Position numbers and translations under genes: made by a program. The notes beneath the pieces are model-generated. The model worked only from the letters and a program-made list of their open reading frames with translations. It ran no database searches and was not told where the DNA came from. A DNA stretch of 64,000 nucleotides from Sequoia sempervirens (taxonomy: Eukaryota; Streptophyta; Pinopsida; Cupressales; Cupressaceae): positions 57,501 to 121,500 of the forward strand of contig VDFB02321259.1 of assembly GCA_007258455.2 (NCBI GenBank), in the 5' to 3' direction. Of this stretch, positions 12,036 through 24,558 are shown piece after piece (position 1 is the stretch's first letter; each line of letters opens with the position of its first letter).

Positions 12036-12639
12036 ACCGATAGGAATATAATGTGAATTATTCAAGACTTAGATGGACTTTATGGGATAAAAATGGGCAG
12101 AATGTGAGAAAAATATTATGAAGAGAGGCCCTGAGCATATGGTGAGGACTCGATTGGAAACCTAGGGATATGAAAAGCTTGTGAAATTATTCAGAATTTT
12201 ATAGTTCTAACATACCCTTCCGGTATCAGCTTTGATATCCAATTTATCAGCCACGTGGTTGATAGTATGATGTATGTCCTTGAAGCATTGATAATTAGAT
12301 TTGTTCAAACATCCCTCAATAAAATGAAGAATTATCCAAGTAGGTATAGTTTAAGCCAACTTGCAGTTCTGAACAAGAATCATGGAGGCTTAGTGTATGA
12401 CATCTCCAACCTAAGGCATAGCACAAAGTTAATGGATTTTTTTATGACTAGTATCATAAGGGTATTATTTTGGTTTCTAGGAGGTCAAATTTGCTACTTT
12501 GTACACTGTAACTTTTTGAACTTACGATGCATCTGCATTGCATTAGGACAATGATAGATTCCATGAATGGATCTTAGTCAACTGGATTGGATGATTGTAT
12601 ACTCTTCAACATAGGGTGGACAATACTATATAAAGGTCG

Positions 12640-13490
12640 ATTTACATAGACAAGGCAATGAACTATTTTTGTGTATGATTGCTTATCTATGGGCTGCCAC
12701 TATGTTTTGGCAGGCATATACTCACCTCACACTGTGTTTTCCAACTTCCAATCGTATTGTGCATGTATATGCTTATTGGAAAATATCAGGTGTTTACTAT
12801 CAAAGCATGATAGTAAATATGGATTGCTATGGCATTGCAACACCATGGTAATTGGAATGCCATGGCAAGCCATAGGCAAGTTAATGAAGTTTTTATGTTT
12901 ATGATTTATTATCTATGGGTTCCCATTGTGTTTTCACAGACATATACTCACCTCACACTGTGTTTTCCAGCTTGGAATCCTATTGTGCGTGTATATGCTT
13001 GTTGGAAAACATTGAGTGTTTACTACCAAAGCATAATAGTAAATATGGATTGTCATGGCATTACAACACCATGGTGATTGGAATGCCATCAGAAGCCATA
13101 GAGTAGGCAATGAACTCTTTCTAATTTTTTTCTATGGCTTTCATGGCATTCCAAGATGAAGGTGCTAGAATGCAATGACAACCCATATTTTCAATTGTGC
13201 TTGGATGCATTTTTTCAAGAATCCATATTTACTATTTAGCTATGGTGTTTGAAGCCATGAGAATCCATATTTACTATTATGCTTTGATAGATTTTTTGCA
13301 AGCATGCATACTTGTTCAGAAGAACATGTTTTAGGCTTTTAGCCATAGAAGCAAGGAAGTGAACTATTTTCTAGATTTTTTTGTTAGAAATGAATGAAAA
13401 TTGTGGTAGCATAGTAAACTATTTCATAAAATGCCTCAAAGAAATATAGTCTCATGGTGATGGAATGCCATGACAATCAATATTGCAGCT
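12640..13490 (+). repeat. 226-bp repeat field with PPR-like fragments, array 2
   Basis: The same unit as at 6445-8080: 'cataga/ggcaag..aatgaa' at 12645, 12871 and 13097, again exactly 226 bp apart, with 'gcttatctatgggctgcca', 'actcacctcacactgtg' and 'gttttccaacttccaatc'. The tail (13100-13490) becomes irregular. About 4.5 kb of unrelated sequence and transposon copy A separate the two arrays. Confidence 0.85.
13416..13478 (+). pseudogene. PPR-repeat protein fragment (clearest copy)
   Basis: A continuous plus-strand frame reads KLFHKMPQRNIVSW, then a TGA stop, then WNAM. This is the clearest of the PPR-like scraps: fourteen consecutive residues fit the plant PPR consensus around the end of a repeat. 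PPR proteins bind organellar RNA. Here only one partial repeat remains and it is broken by a stop, so the locus is dead. Its presence supports the view that the 226-bp repeat captured, or grew from, PPR gene sequence. Confidence 0.6.
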
Positions 13491-15388
13491 ATTGTAATAT
13501 GGATTGTCATTGTAATCCCTACTGATTAAAATATTAGTAAAATTAATAAATTAGACAAAAATAATGAAACAAATATGATAACAGGAGGAAATTCATTTAA
13601 AACCAACTTAAAAAAATTCATTAATATGAAAGTATTATTTTAGTCGGTGTCTTAGATAAATTTTCACCTTTAATGAATCTAAACAATATATGCTCTTTAT
13701 ATTGCAATGATTAACATATTCATGAACTGAATGCAAACATTAGACTGAGATAAGTAATATTAAAGAGATTCAAAAACCTTCACAACCATAAAACATCAAT
13801 GAGACTATAACACCATATTTTTCTTGAGTGGAAAACCCTCTTGCGGTAGAAAAATTGCTCAAAAATTGCCTCACTAGCTTAATCTCAAAACTTGTTGTTC
13901 ACAATGCCTTGTTGGCTATATATCAACATTTTAATCATTATTTTAATGATACATAGAGTATCACCTATGTTTCTTTTACAACATCTTCTGATCTCACATC
14001 ACTCAAGATTTAGTGGTAGAAGTTTGAGTACAACATAATTAATTAATTTCACAGAGCACTGAATGTGCTATACAAATAACTTTCAAATATGAATAAATGA
14101 AATGCCATTTCTAAACTAAGAATAATACTTCTTTTTTTCTCACCATATTTTTGAAAGAATACCTGGGAGGATATATATATATATATAATGTTCTGGATAA
14201 CTAAACTAGATTATCTTTTCAAACTGAAAAGTAAATTTCTTCTCTAGCTGTCCCTTAGCAGGTAACAGTTACAAAACTGAAATGTTTTTAACAAATTTTA
14301 ATCAATGCTTCCTTGAAACAATGCCTGCTATCATGATATTATAGTATATCATAAAGATATTTGAAAGTACAAATTTTGTTCCCAAATGATAAAGAAAACT
14401 GAACCATGATAGGAACAACTAACAATGGTAATCATATGAATGGAGCTTGAAAATAACTAGCCACAATGCCAACATGGATTAAGTTATAGATATGAGACAA
14501 TAAAAAATTTACCCAAAAAAAATGAAAAACACTCAACTTTGACTTGGTACCCAACATTGTATCTAGGGTTTGAAGGAAATAATAGAATTTATACATTTTA
14601 ACCCTATTGAACAAAGAGAATCGACTAGTGAAGCAAGGGTAAACCTTTAAGCTATATCATTAATTGTTTAAAGAACTTGATTAGAAGAAACTAATCACAA
14701 CCAAGTCAAGTACTCATAAGAAGGGTCCAAAGAGGGTTTCACAAATTCACATCCAAGAATAAAAAAGATTATGAAAGATAATAGAAAATTTTACTTTCTT
14801 CTCAAGAACCGACAACCAAAACGAAAGGAAAATCAAAAACTTAAGCAAGAAAAAAGTTCCTTAAGACTAAGAGACAGGAATCAATGACACCTATGTTTCA
14901 CACTGCTACCGACTAATTTTTGCAACCTGATCAAACATTTCATCCTTCACCAAACTACCATGCTTCCTTCCAAACCTGTCATGCCACCACAAGACTTTCC
15001 TTGACAAATTTCTTCAATGCCCTAACTGTTTAGGCCATGCCCTAGCCCGAGCTCTATGACTCTCCATAAAATAGGTCTTGCAAAAGACTTAAAAAAAAAA
15101 ACCCTTGAATAGAAATTTATGTTATGATATTTATCTTCCAATCCCTCATTCTTTGATTGCATAACCTTGCTATTTCCTCCATGTTGTTATTTGTATGGTA
15201 TGGTGTGAATCTTGTTATGATACATGAAGGTATCTTTGAGTTGTAGATAGATAAACAGATGCAAGATTTACAAATATGAATGACCTAGGTGGGTGCAACA
15301 AGGAAAGGAATGTGACACATTGATTAGATGCAAGAAAAGAATATAAATGGCTTATGAAAAGTATTTGATATGGGAGGAAATGATATGA
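13491..15388. other. No gene seen; AT-rich
   Basis: Short chance frames only. It includes a small (AT)n run near 14170. No repeat shared with other parts of the window was recognised. Confidence 0.45.
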
Positions 15389-16174
15389 GGGTATGTGCAG
15401 GATCATGATGGGCCAAAAAGTGGCAATATGATGGGTATGTGGCTGACAACTTTTTTTTTACCCAAAATTGATAAAATGAAAAGGGTTTTTAAAGGATATT
15501 CTTAGCTTTCCACCAATATAAATTATGCATTACTTTGAATTTAATAAGTAATTATTATTCATTTTCTATTCAAATAATGACTAAAGTCCTGATTGATAGG
15601 TTCATTGAAAAAAATCTATAGCTTTCAAACAGTATCACATTTTTTGAATCCAAAACATGCATCAAATTCTATGCTTCACATACTATAGGATTAAAAAAAG
15701 AAAAAAATAATTTCATGAAGTTTTGACCAAGTTAAGGTGGTCGACATACTTTTTTATATTTTAAAAGTTGTACTAAAAAAATCATAATTAATTATTTACT
15801 TGGAAACAAATTACAAAAAAATATGTATCACATCAAGACATGAGTCCTCTACTTATATCTAAAATATTATAAAAAAATATTATCATTTTATTGTGGTTAG
15901 GGTGGTCAGACAGACACCTACTTCTTATTTTTTCCCTGAAATTTAAGTACTACTGCATTGAAATTTCAAATTTTCACCAAATAGATATTTTTTTATAAAC
16001 AAACCTAGTAGTTTAGACACTAAATTCAATTTTTTACAGATTCTATTCTTACATATTTTTGAAATAATATAGATAAATTATTCAAATTTTTATGTCAAGT
16101 TGCTTAACTCTGATTTTTCTAAATTTTTTGCCACTTAAAGGCCTATTTTTTCCATGATGATCCTGCACATACCC
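15389..16174 (+). mobile_element. GGG...CCC inverted-repeat transposon, copy B
   Basis: A 786-bp copy in the same orientation as copy A. It starts GGGTATGTGCAGGATCATG and ends with the matching complement ATGATCCTGCACATACCC. The flanking 4 bp are ATGA at 15385-15388 and ATGA at 16175-16178, a perfect target duplication. There is no coding frame. It differs from copy A in the subterminal block: the extra GTGTAGGGTATG phrase is shortened. Confidence 0.93.
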
Positions 16175-18661
16175 ATGAAAGGTTGGATATGCAAATGAAT
16201 GGAATGTAAATGCTATAAATTCATTTGAGTTTTACATATAAAATGATATGCAAGATATAGAAATATGAATGACCTAGGTGGATCCAAAGAAGAAAGGAAT
16301 GCAACACATTGTTGTGATGGAAGGAAAGCATATAAATGGTTTATGAAATGTATTAAATATGGGAGGAAAGTATATGGAAGGCTAGATATGGAAATGAATG
16401 GAATGGAAAGGCTATGAAATGATCATTTCTTTCATCATAGAGTGGAACAATTACCCCTTTTTTATTGGTTATTATTTTTGTAATCATCATAGGGTGGACT
16501 TACTTGATACATACACATAAGAAAAACTCATGCACCATTCCTCACTCTCCTTCGTACACAACAAGGTGTAGAGATCCTCGAGCTTCCTCAGAATGTGACA
16601 AGAAAAGAAAAGATATAAAAGGATAATGATATTGATGGAGACAAGAGACAAGAGTTAAGATAAAGCACAAGTTGTCATGCATGCAGTATGAAAATGATAA
16701 ATATGCAAGATCATGATAATGAAAAAATGGAAATGCTAATGCATATGATAAGGACCAGTGCACAAAACATTTGTAGGATGGAAAACATAGTGGGTTGTGA
16801 CTTAGTAAAGCCCAATGTTTTAGAATGTTAAATATTTTATGGTTTGTTTAAATTTTTGTCATAACAATGATAACACAATGATAAATATGAAGTTAAATGA
16901 TAATGATAAACAAGATCTTATTCCTTAGTCAAGCTGAAAACCAAAGGACATATGGATGGATAGGGATCAATGATATGGGTAAATGATAGGACATGTAAGG
17001 ATACACCTTATATGCAAGATGAAGATAGATGGATCAAAGTATGGAATGCTATTGGTGGAGGGATCCAATGACAAGGGAACCCAAAATTTTTACTCTTATA
17101 CAAAGGTGAAATAGAGGACCTATGGAGGACTCCAAAGATGGCATGTCGAAGTAATAACATGCCCCCATGGTAAGAGGTATGACAAGTTATAATGACATGA
17201 CATGGATATGGAAGATAAATGGACAAGAAAGGAAACATGACATGGACAACAAGTGATATGGAGGATGGAAGATACACATGATATAAAGCAAGCATTAGAT
17301 TTAATTTCTTGGTATTTTCCCTCAATACTTTATGCAAGATCAAAGGAAGGTGTATGGATAAAGTAGATAGAATATAATATAAATGAAGGAATATGATGGC
17401 TAAGTGGAAATAGGATAATCAATAATGTATCATACGAATGGAAATTTTTTACCCCCAAGTGTACAAGCAAGGGTATGTGTATGGATGTGAAAGCTAGTGT
17501 ATATGAATGGATATGAATGGCCATGGAAATCAAAGCTGATGAAGGTGTATGGTTATGCATGGAGGACTCAATTATCTCTTTTTGGAAGATAGTACCCCAC
17601 TAACTAAATTTTTTTAATAGAACATGGCTAACATGTTACCACTTAAAGACGTTGGTAGGAAAATTGGTAAAGATAATGGAATGGATAGGGGTAGGTAGAA
17701 GGGGGTGAAGGATTCATGCAAAGGATTGGATTAATGCTATGGAATGAGGGATGAAGCTTGGATGGAATTATGGAATGGAGTTGTTATGAGGGAATCTAGG
17801 AAAGAATAATATTTGCACACACCTTGAAGGGTGGTGAAAGTTGAAGGATTGAGAGTGGGTTGGGATAATAAAGTTGGGCATATAAGGACAAAAAATAGAT
17901 TTGGAGGATGAATAATAGAGCAATGGATGATGGTTGAATAATGGAGTCTTTTCGATTAGCAAGTAGGGATACCAATTTTGATTTTTTATTTGAATGCATG
18001 GATTTTTTTGTATTTTTTGGAACCCACATTGTTTTCACTTTTCATTTTTCTTTATATCCTTTTCATTTTTTCTTAATAGGCACCTTCCATTTTCTTGGAA
18101 GTGTTTTTCTTTTGATTTTGGAGCATATTTTTCTTTGTTTTGGCATGTATTTTTAGTGATACATGGTGATATTTAGGTTTTTGTGGATTCTTTGATTTAT
18201 GCATTTCTTCTTTGGTATCCCAATTGCTTGGATAGGCCATAGAGGGATTTTATGAAATGAGAGGATTTTGAAGTGGAAGGTGTTGGAATGAATTGAAGGC
18301 TATGTACCTTTGTTGTTCTTGAAAGGGCACCTAAGGATATGCATTAGGAACATATGGGCCCATGATGGATGGAAGGGATCATGGATACGGTCCAATAATA
18401 GATGGTGAAGATGATGGAGGAGGCAGACGTATTGATCTAAAGGGAGGCCTCTTGTGTTTGAAATAGCTACTAATGTCTTAAGAAGGAGGTATGTAGCCAA
18501 GTCCATAAGAATTGAGATGTGTTTTAATATTAGGGTGTGCAGGTAAATGGAACTCATGAAGGCATGTGGTATTTTACAAGAAAACCAACTTTTATAAAGG
18601 TGGATGAACCAAGCTTATATGTTTGTGGTTCATGAATGGGATCATGTGAAAGTTTAGGAAT
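16175..18661. other. No gene seen; ATGG/ATGA-rich low-complexity DNA
   Basis: Plus-strand sequence is strongly enriched in ATGGA, ATGAT and GGATGG words (for example 16370-17000 and 17340-17900), giving His/Ser/Ile-rich chance frames on the minus strand. The same character resumes at 30056-30560, so the gypsy element was inserted into it. No gene is supported. Confidence 0.5.
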
Positions 18662-18666
18662 ATCAT
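18662..18666. repeat. Target-site duplication ATCAT, left
   Basis: ATCAT directly precedes the left LTR and is matched by ATCAT at 30051-30055 after the right LTR. A 5-bp duplication is normal for Ty3/gypsy integration and fixes the ends of the element. Confidence 0.92.
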
Positions 18667-19949
18667 TGGGTCGCGCCCACAAAAGGATATGAAAATAACA
18701 GTAAAACCTTCCCTAGGAATTGGACATTCCAACAGGTGACTTATATCTTCCTATGGACGTTCATTTTACTTGTCAAACCAAGGGACACAGAATTTAAATG
18801 GTGTGGCAAAATATATGCACTAGGAACTAGTTTCAGTCAAATCTTAGCAGAAATAATACTGGAAAGGAATTATATCTAAGCCACAGAACGGTAATGCAAA
18901 ATTCTTTAACTCAACTATGATAGAAACCATAACAACTATGACTGAAACACAAACTATGAACCAGCCTTATGTTGCAGGAACAGTCATAGGGATGGACTCT
19001 CTATGCTGCAGGAGCACTATAAGACTGAGTTTGTATGAAAACTTCAAAGATGAAAGCTAACTGAAGATCAACAGAAAAGAACAACTAACTAGCTAGCTAC
19101 ATATACTTACTAAGTGGGCCCCCTTAGCAAGCATCTAATGATTACGTAGATGCTAAACTCAGAACTTCATCAAATTTTATTTATGAAAACAGAATGGTAT
19201 ACATTGCTTTATTGATGTGGAAACTAACAATAAACTCTATCTTTGATCATATAGATTCTATTTCTCATTATCATAATGACTCTTACATAATATCTTCTAT
19301 TACTATGCTTCTAACTTTTTCTAACTATCCCCTCCTTCTGTCCCCCTTGCGCAGGAGGAGAAATTTATTTATAAATAGGAGAGCAACTAACTAATCCTAT
19401 CAAAGAAAGACGTGGAAGTAAAATATATCCCCGAATCAAGGAACATACTTCATAATGAATTTATGCATTCAACCCAATTTGGAGAAAATCTAGCACTCCA
19501 GTCTTTCCAGATTGACTGTCATTAAAATTCTTTCCCATGGTTTTGGTCAAAGAGTCTTCACCGGAGCTTCCTCGAAGTCGTGCAGGAAATGGACTTTACT
19601 GCAAGGCCGAGATCGGCTGTGCTTGACTCGATCATTCTTCAACAACCTGTGAAACAAAAAGTAACATATGCAAAAGAAAAGGCATATATCACATACACAA
19701 TATCTATTACTTAATCACACATTTTAAATCTACTTCATCATTCAAAAACTGTATACAATATACCAGTCATTTTTGGGAGTCAATGGGGCAATAAATGCAA
19801 TCAAGTCAACACAATGAGCTGGATGAATATGAAAGTATCTTGCTATAGGATATTCCCATAAAAGGTTTCAACAGTCATGAAATAACAAAAGTAAAGACAT
19901 TAAAAGTTTATCATAACATTCAAATTATGAGCAATTTTGAAGCTCATCA
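18667..19949 (-). repeat. 3' LTR of the Athila/Tat-like element
   Basis: On the minus strand the LTR starts TGATGAGCTT and ends at 18667 in the position matching ...AAGCCA of the other LTR. It aligns along its full length with 28765-30050. An LTR TATA-like word (TTTATAAATAAA on the minus strand) lies at about 19365-19378. Confidence 0.94.
19364..19379 (-). promoter_or_regulatory. Putative LTR TATA box
   Basis: The minus strand reads CTATTTATAAATAAATTTC in the middle of the LTR. The matching position in the other LTR (29461-29475) keeps TTTATAAATAAAG. Position and conservation between LTRs suggest the element's promoter core; no start site can be shown. Confidence 0.4.
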
Positions 19950-19961
19950 CTGCCCCTACTG
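19950..19961 (-). other. Polypurine tract of the Athila/Tat-like element
   Basis: The minus strand reads CAGTAGGGGCAG immediately before TGATGAGC, the first bases of the 3' LTR. This is the expected place for the plus-strand primer of reverse transcription. It is short and not purely purine. Confidence 0.6.
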
Positions 19962-20184
19962 AGCCCAATGCTGGTCCTCCAGCATTAACTTTCCTGGTGG
20001 TTTCTCTGAAGTCTGTGGTTGCTGCATGACTCTGGAATGGATTTCCAAACTTATAATAAAATCCTCTGAAATCCCGACACCTTTCATACCTTCGGTCTTC
20101 TAATTCATTGTTAAGATTTGTAGCCTAGTGAGGATAGAGGGGCCACATTAGCACAGGGGGTCTGAATGTCAGTGGCAGCCACAG

Positions 20185-22446
20185 TTAGAATCTTGTTTGA
20201 AGTCCCAATTGAATATATCTACTGGTTTGTTTGAGAGCTGCTGTGAAATTTAAGGGACCATGTGGTTCTGACTTTCTTAACCCAACAGTTAATCTCTCCC
20301 ATCTTTTCTCACTTCTGGTATATGCTAGTTTCCAAAACGAATATTGTTGTGCCTGGAATTCATCATGGACTTGTTTTCTGATGTCAAATATTTTCTCTCT
20401 GGCTAAAACATTAGTAACACCATATGTCAGAGCAAACCAATCTTTCAACATTGCATGGGGGTTTGAACTTTGAGAGCGTAATGGAACAAGCTCTATTTTC
20501 TCAGCTTCCTCATAGGTTTCCCACTGCCTGCCATAATTCACCTCATTTGCTGCCCATGACATAAATGCTCTCAGATGAATATCACCAATATATAGCAGAG
20601 GATTCCATTCTATTTCAAATGGTATTAAAAATCCATGCAAATAGAATTCACATAGAGAATTCTTTAACCAGTTAGGGGCTGCTTGGTATGCTTCATAAAA
20701 TTCTTTGGCAGTGTGAATTATAGGGTCTTGGTTTCTGGAAATTCTCATCAATTGAAACCATAAAAACTATTCTTTAAGGCACAGAGCATAAAATCTGGGT
20801 GGTGGTCTACATTCCATAATTTGACCAGTTACTTTTAACATTTCATCCATTTTTACTTTCAACTCAGCAATTTCTTGTTTCTGACTTTCAATTTTCTTTT
20901 TCAATTTCTTCTTTTCTACGTCCCATAGACTTTGTTGCATATCAGTTTGGGCTATGTGTCAGAAAGTCAGGGTTTGCAATATAACTGCTTCCCAATTAGC
21001 TTTAACATATTCCAGAAACTCAATTAAAAACGTCCTCCTATACACAACAATGGCTTTACAAATTACAGGGTGAAATACAACTTCACTAGGCACATTCAAT
21101 TGTTCAATCTATTCTTGCTCTTGCTGCAGGATAAATTCTTCTTGTTGCTGTGGTGGAGAAGTCTGTGCTTCCTCCGAAAATTGCATAGCAGCCATAGCCA
21201 AATCATCAAGATTTGGTAACCCTTGCTCATTGTGCCATGTTTCTTTTGTCTCAACTTGTTCCTCTTCAGGAACGAACGAACTCTGAGCAGCATTCTCAGA
21301 CTCATTCTGAGAAACATTAAATTTAGATTCAACAGACCCTTCTGAAATTACAATCACCTTAGGTTGCGGTGAACCAGGGGAGGTCTTAGATTGTTTCCTT
21401 GTGGAAATCCTTCTTGGCATAGATGCGGCTGCAGGAGGTGTTCCGATAGCTTTTCTTTTACTTATTTGTTCAGAGGGCTCTACCCTACCAGAGGATGATG
21501 GTGAATTGGTAATAGCAATAGGTGTTGCTATAGGAGAAACGGCTGTAGGGGAAGGTGCTGCAGGAGAGGAGCATTGTCTTTTTTGAAAATGAGGGTCAGA
21601 TTCAGGGGACCCTTCTGTCTTTGTTTTTCCTTTCTCTCTCCTAGTGGCAGACCTAGTTTGTACCCTAGCAAAGGATTCGGGTGCAAAAGCTGTAGGACTA
21701 GGTGCTACAGGAGTAGATGACCCTTGCCCTGTTCCACTAGTAGATGCAATTTCTTTCTTCTTTCTTTGAGGCCATGGGGTAAGTACCCTAGGAGGTTGTG
21801 GTATTTGCAGACTCTTTCAGGCAACAAATTGTTGCCAGGAGAGAGGTGAGACATCTATCAAAGAGCGCTCAATCAGTAATTTAATAAGGCCATGATGAGT
21901 GACAAAATTGTCTTTCCCTTGTTGAGTTTCGTAGGCACTTTGTTCTAAAAACTTTAACAAGAAATTCAGAACATTCACAACTAACCCATGCCTCATATGG
22001 CTTAATAATTTAAAATGATGAGAATGCAGGTAGGAAAAACGGCCTTCATAGGTTAAATACCTCATTATATAAGTGGAATACTCTGAATATGGAGGAGGCA
22101 GCAACACACGCTTGCATCCCTACTTGGAGACTTCTAGAGGTCCATCAGCAGGCATTGAAAACTCAGCCCTTGTAGCTACCGCATCTAAAGAAAAGTTTTC
22201 TCCAACGGCTGGGAGCCCGGTTACTTCAGCAGTTCTGTCTTCAGTTGCAACAACTGTTAGACCCCATACGGTGGCTTCCCCTTCAGAAAGTGTTCTCAAA
22301 AATTCTCCATTAGCCTCCTCATCAAAATCATTTAAGCTCAAGAAATAATTTAACCATCCACAGAGGCTAAATGCGTGGACTGTCTGCGGATTTTGCAGTA
22401 ACAATTCATGAGCTACAGGCTCATGTCGCACCAACTGACCACCCAT
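20185..22446 (-). pseudogene. Extra ORF downstream of integrase (Athila/Tat 'env-position' frame), interrupted
   Basis: From the start at 22446 to the final stop at 20185 everything lies in one reading frame, about 753 codons, with no frameshift. It is broken only by in-frame stops near 22121, 21818, 21110, 20963 and 20770. The N-terminal third is a folded-looking domain (motifs ATVWGLTVVAT and VTGLP). A Pro/Ser/Thr/Gln-rich basic linker follows, then a Lys/Glu-rich likely coiled coil near 20850-20930 and a C-terminal domain with FWKLAYTRSEKRW. I see no clear signal peptide or membrane segment, so calling it an envelope gene is not supported. Function unknown. All five stops are explained by CAG to TAG or CGA to TGA changes. 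Confidence 0.75.
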
Positions 22447-23125
22447 ATTTGCAGTTTTTTAGCTGAACTCAATTCCTTGCTGAAGATTCAAATTCTTTAT
22501 TTCCCTTTCTGCTCTGGTTTTTCTTCTGTCATGCTGTCACATTTCTTTCTTTTTCCAAAAATGAACTTTTTGAACAAGCAGTATTAATCGTAGTTTACAA
22601 GAAAAACATGCATTAAAGAAGGACATGTGATCACATTTGGAAAGTACCAGAAAAGCATTAAAGAAAGGTTATTTGTGCAGTTATGGCAGCGGTGAAAAGA
22701 TAGGTTTTAAAAGATGGATTACCCCACCCCCTACATAAAGTATGACATGTGTCCTCACATGTACTAAAGAACAGGTAGAGATTCAGGTAATACTGACCGG
22801 CACATGCATAGCGGTAAATGAATACAATGAAATAAATAAAATATGCGATAAGAAAAGATATGGCGTACCTTTCATAATTACACGTACGTGTGAAGAAAGA
22901 TGACGGCGCTGCATGAATTGACAAGTGAGAAAGATATCTTAATTAAGGTTGATGCCGACGGATGAAGTGGATGGGTGATGTGGGCGGATGAAATGTACGA
23001 ATGAAATGGATGGATGAGATGGATGGATGGAAGATAAAGAATTGAGATGGGGGCGATAAATGAAAATGGAGAAAAAAAAGGGTTTCCTTAAAAAGAAAAC
23101 CTTTATTATGGGCATGCTTTTTGAA
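22447..23125 (-). other. Spacer between integrase and the extra ORF
   Basis: No protein domain. It contains a degenerate GATGGATG simple repeat at 22960-23035 and AT-rich sequence with a short chance frame at 22658-22924. Confidence 0.5.
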
Positions 23126-23129
23126 AATT

Positions 23130-24288
23130 ACGGCAATGCTGCAGGAGAAAGGCTAAAGCCTTCAGCTGTAGGAAGAGTAGCGGGAGGAACTTGAATGAAC
23201 TGTTGCATGAATTCTTCCTTTGACACTGGTTTATGGTACAACCAGAGTCAGTGGCCATTGACTAGCAATTTAAAACGGAATGGATCAATTATCACCAGCT
23301 ATACAGCTCCATTGTCGAACACATTTTCAACCTCATAGGGGCCAAGCCAGCGTGTTGTGAGCTTACCCTAGTTTTCTTGATATCTGGAATCATATAACAG
23401 GGCCCAATCTCTAGTAGAAAATTTCTTGGTTTTGATATGCTAATCATGCCATTTCTTTCTTTGCTGTTGGATTGCTTCTGTGTGCTGCAGGGTGGCTTTT
23501 CTCATTTTGTCCAAAGCATTTAGTTGCAGGAGACGGTCCTTCTGTGCTTCAAATAAGTCCATGTTGAGTTCAAGAGCTGTCCTTAAATTTTTATGTTCAA
23601 ATTCTATGGGTAACATGGTTGTTTTCCCATAAAGCAGTTCAAAAGGTGTAAACCCAGTTGTTGTCTTCCATGTAGTTCTGTAAGCCCAAACTACTTCAGG
23701 AAGTCTATTGCTCTAGTCTTTTCTATGGATCTGCACTGTCTTTGTGAGGATCACCTCAATTTCTTTGTTTTTTACCTCCGCCTGACCATTGGCTTGAGGA
23801 TGATAGGGGCTGGACTTCCTATGTTTAATCTTATAATCATTCATTAGTGCAGTGATCAGATTTGACGTAAACTGAGGTCCTTGATCAATTACAAGCTCTC
23901 CAGGAACTCCAAATCTTGTGAAAATTTGTTCATACAGAAATTCAGCAACTTTTTTATCTTGGGCATGAGTCATAGCTTTTACCTCAACCCATTTTGTGAC
24001 ACAATCCGTGCAAACTAGAATGTATGACTTTCCATTTGATGGTGGATCAATTGGTCCTACAAAATCCATTCCCCATTTATCAAAAGGGGTGACTATGACC
24101 TGCAGATAAAGTGGCATTTCATCTGACTCAGTTGGTCTTCCCATACGCTGGCATCTATCACACTTCCTTGTATAGGCCACAACATCCTTGTGTAATGTTG
24201 GCCAGTAGTACCCTGTTGTAAGAATCTTCATTGTTGTTCTTTTTGCTGCAAAATTCCCCCCACATGGTTCATCATGGCAAGTATGCAA
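23130..24288 (-). pseudogene. Integrase domain of the Athila/Tat-like pol
   Basis: The first 191 codons (24288-23713) include a zinc-binding region ending in CDRCQ and the catalytic core: Asp in GMDFVGPID, Asp in ELVIDQGPQF and Glu in NGQAEV, so the DDE triad is present. In the zinc-binding region the residue after GG, where a His is normally found, reads Asn (CGGNFAAKR). A TAG at 23713 interrupts the frame at a position where Trp is usual. The same frame then continues (LPEVVWAYRTTWK, WLGPYEVENVF) to about 23130 with further stops. Integrase would insert the cDNA into host DNA; this one is dead. Confidence 0.88.
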
Positions 24289-24558
24289 GATATCATAAGT
24301 CTCATCTTCTCTTACACATCTTCACATTACTTGATCAGGTCCATTATAGAACAGACAATTTGCGGTCCAGGAAAAGTTAAAACTTTTTTCTATCAACAAC
24401 TTCTTTTCTTTTGGGGAAAAGTGAGCTAGTATTCTGTTTGCTGCTAGATAATTAGCAATGTCTACATACCATGGAGTTTGTGCAACAATAGAGAACAAGT
24501 GTTCATTAGGAAACCTATCATCAATAACTTCATGGTCATCAGGTGCAGCTGATTGAAG

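Noticed and set aside
12215..12235. Functional primer site next to the CG-rich island
   Set aside because: Only GGTATCAGC of TGGTATCAGAGC is present and no gag/pol follows; kept only as a weak hint.
22120..22446. Envelope glycoprotein call for the frame after integrase
   Set aside because: Position fits the so-called env-like ORF of Athila elements, but no signal peptide, membrane segment or fusion-like feature is visible, so only 'extra ORF, function unknown' is claimed.
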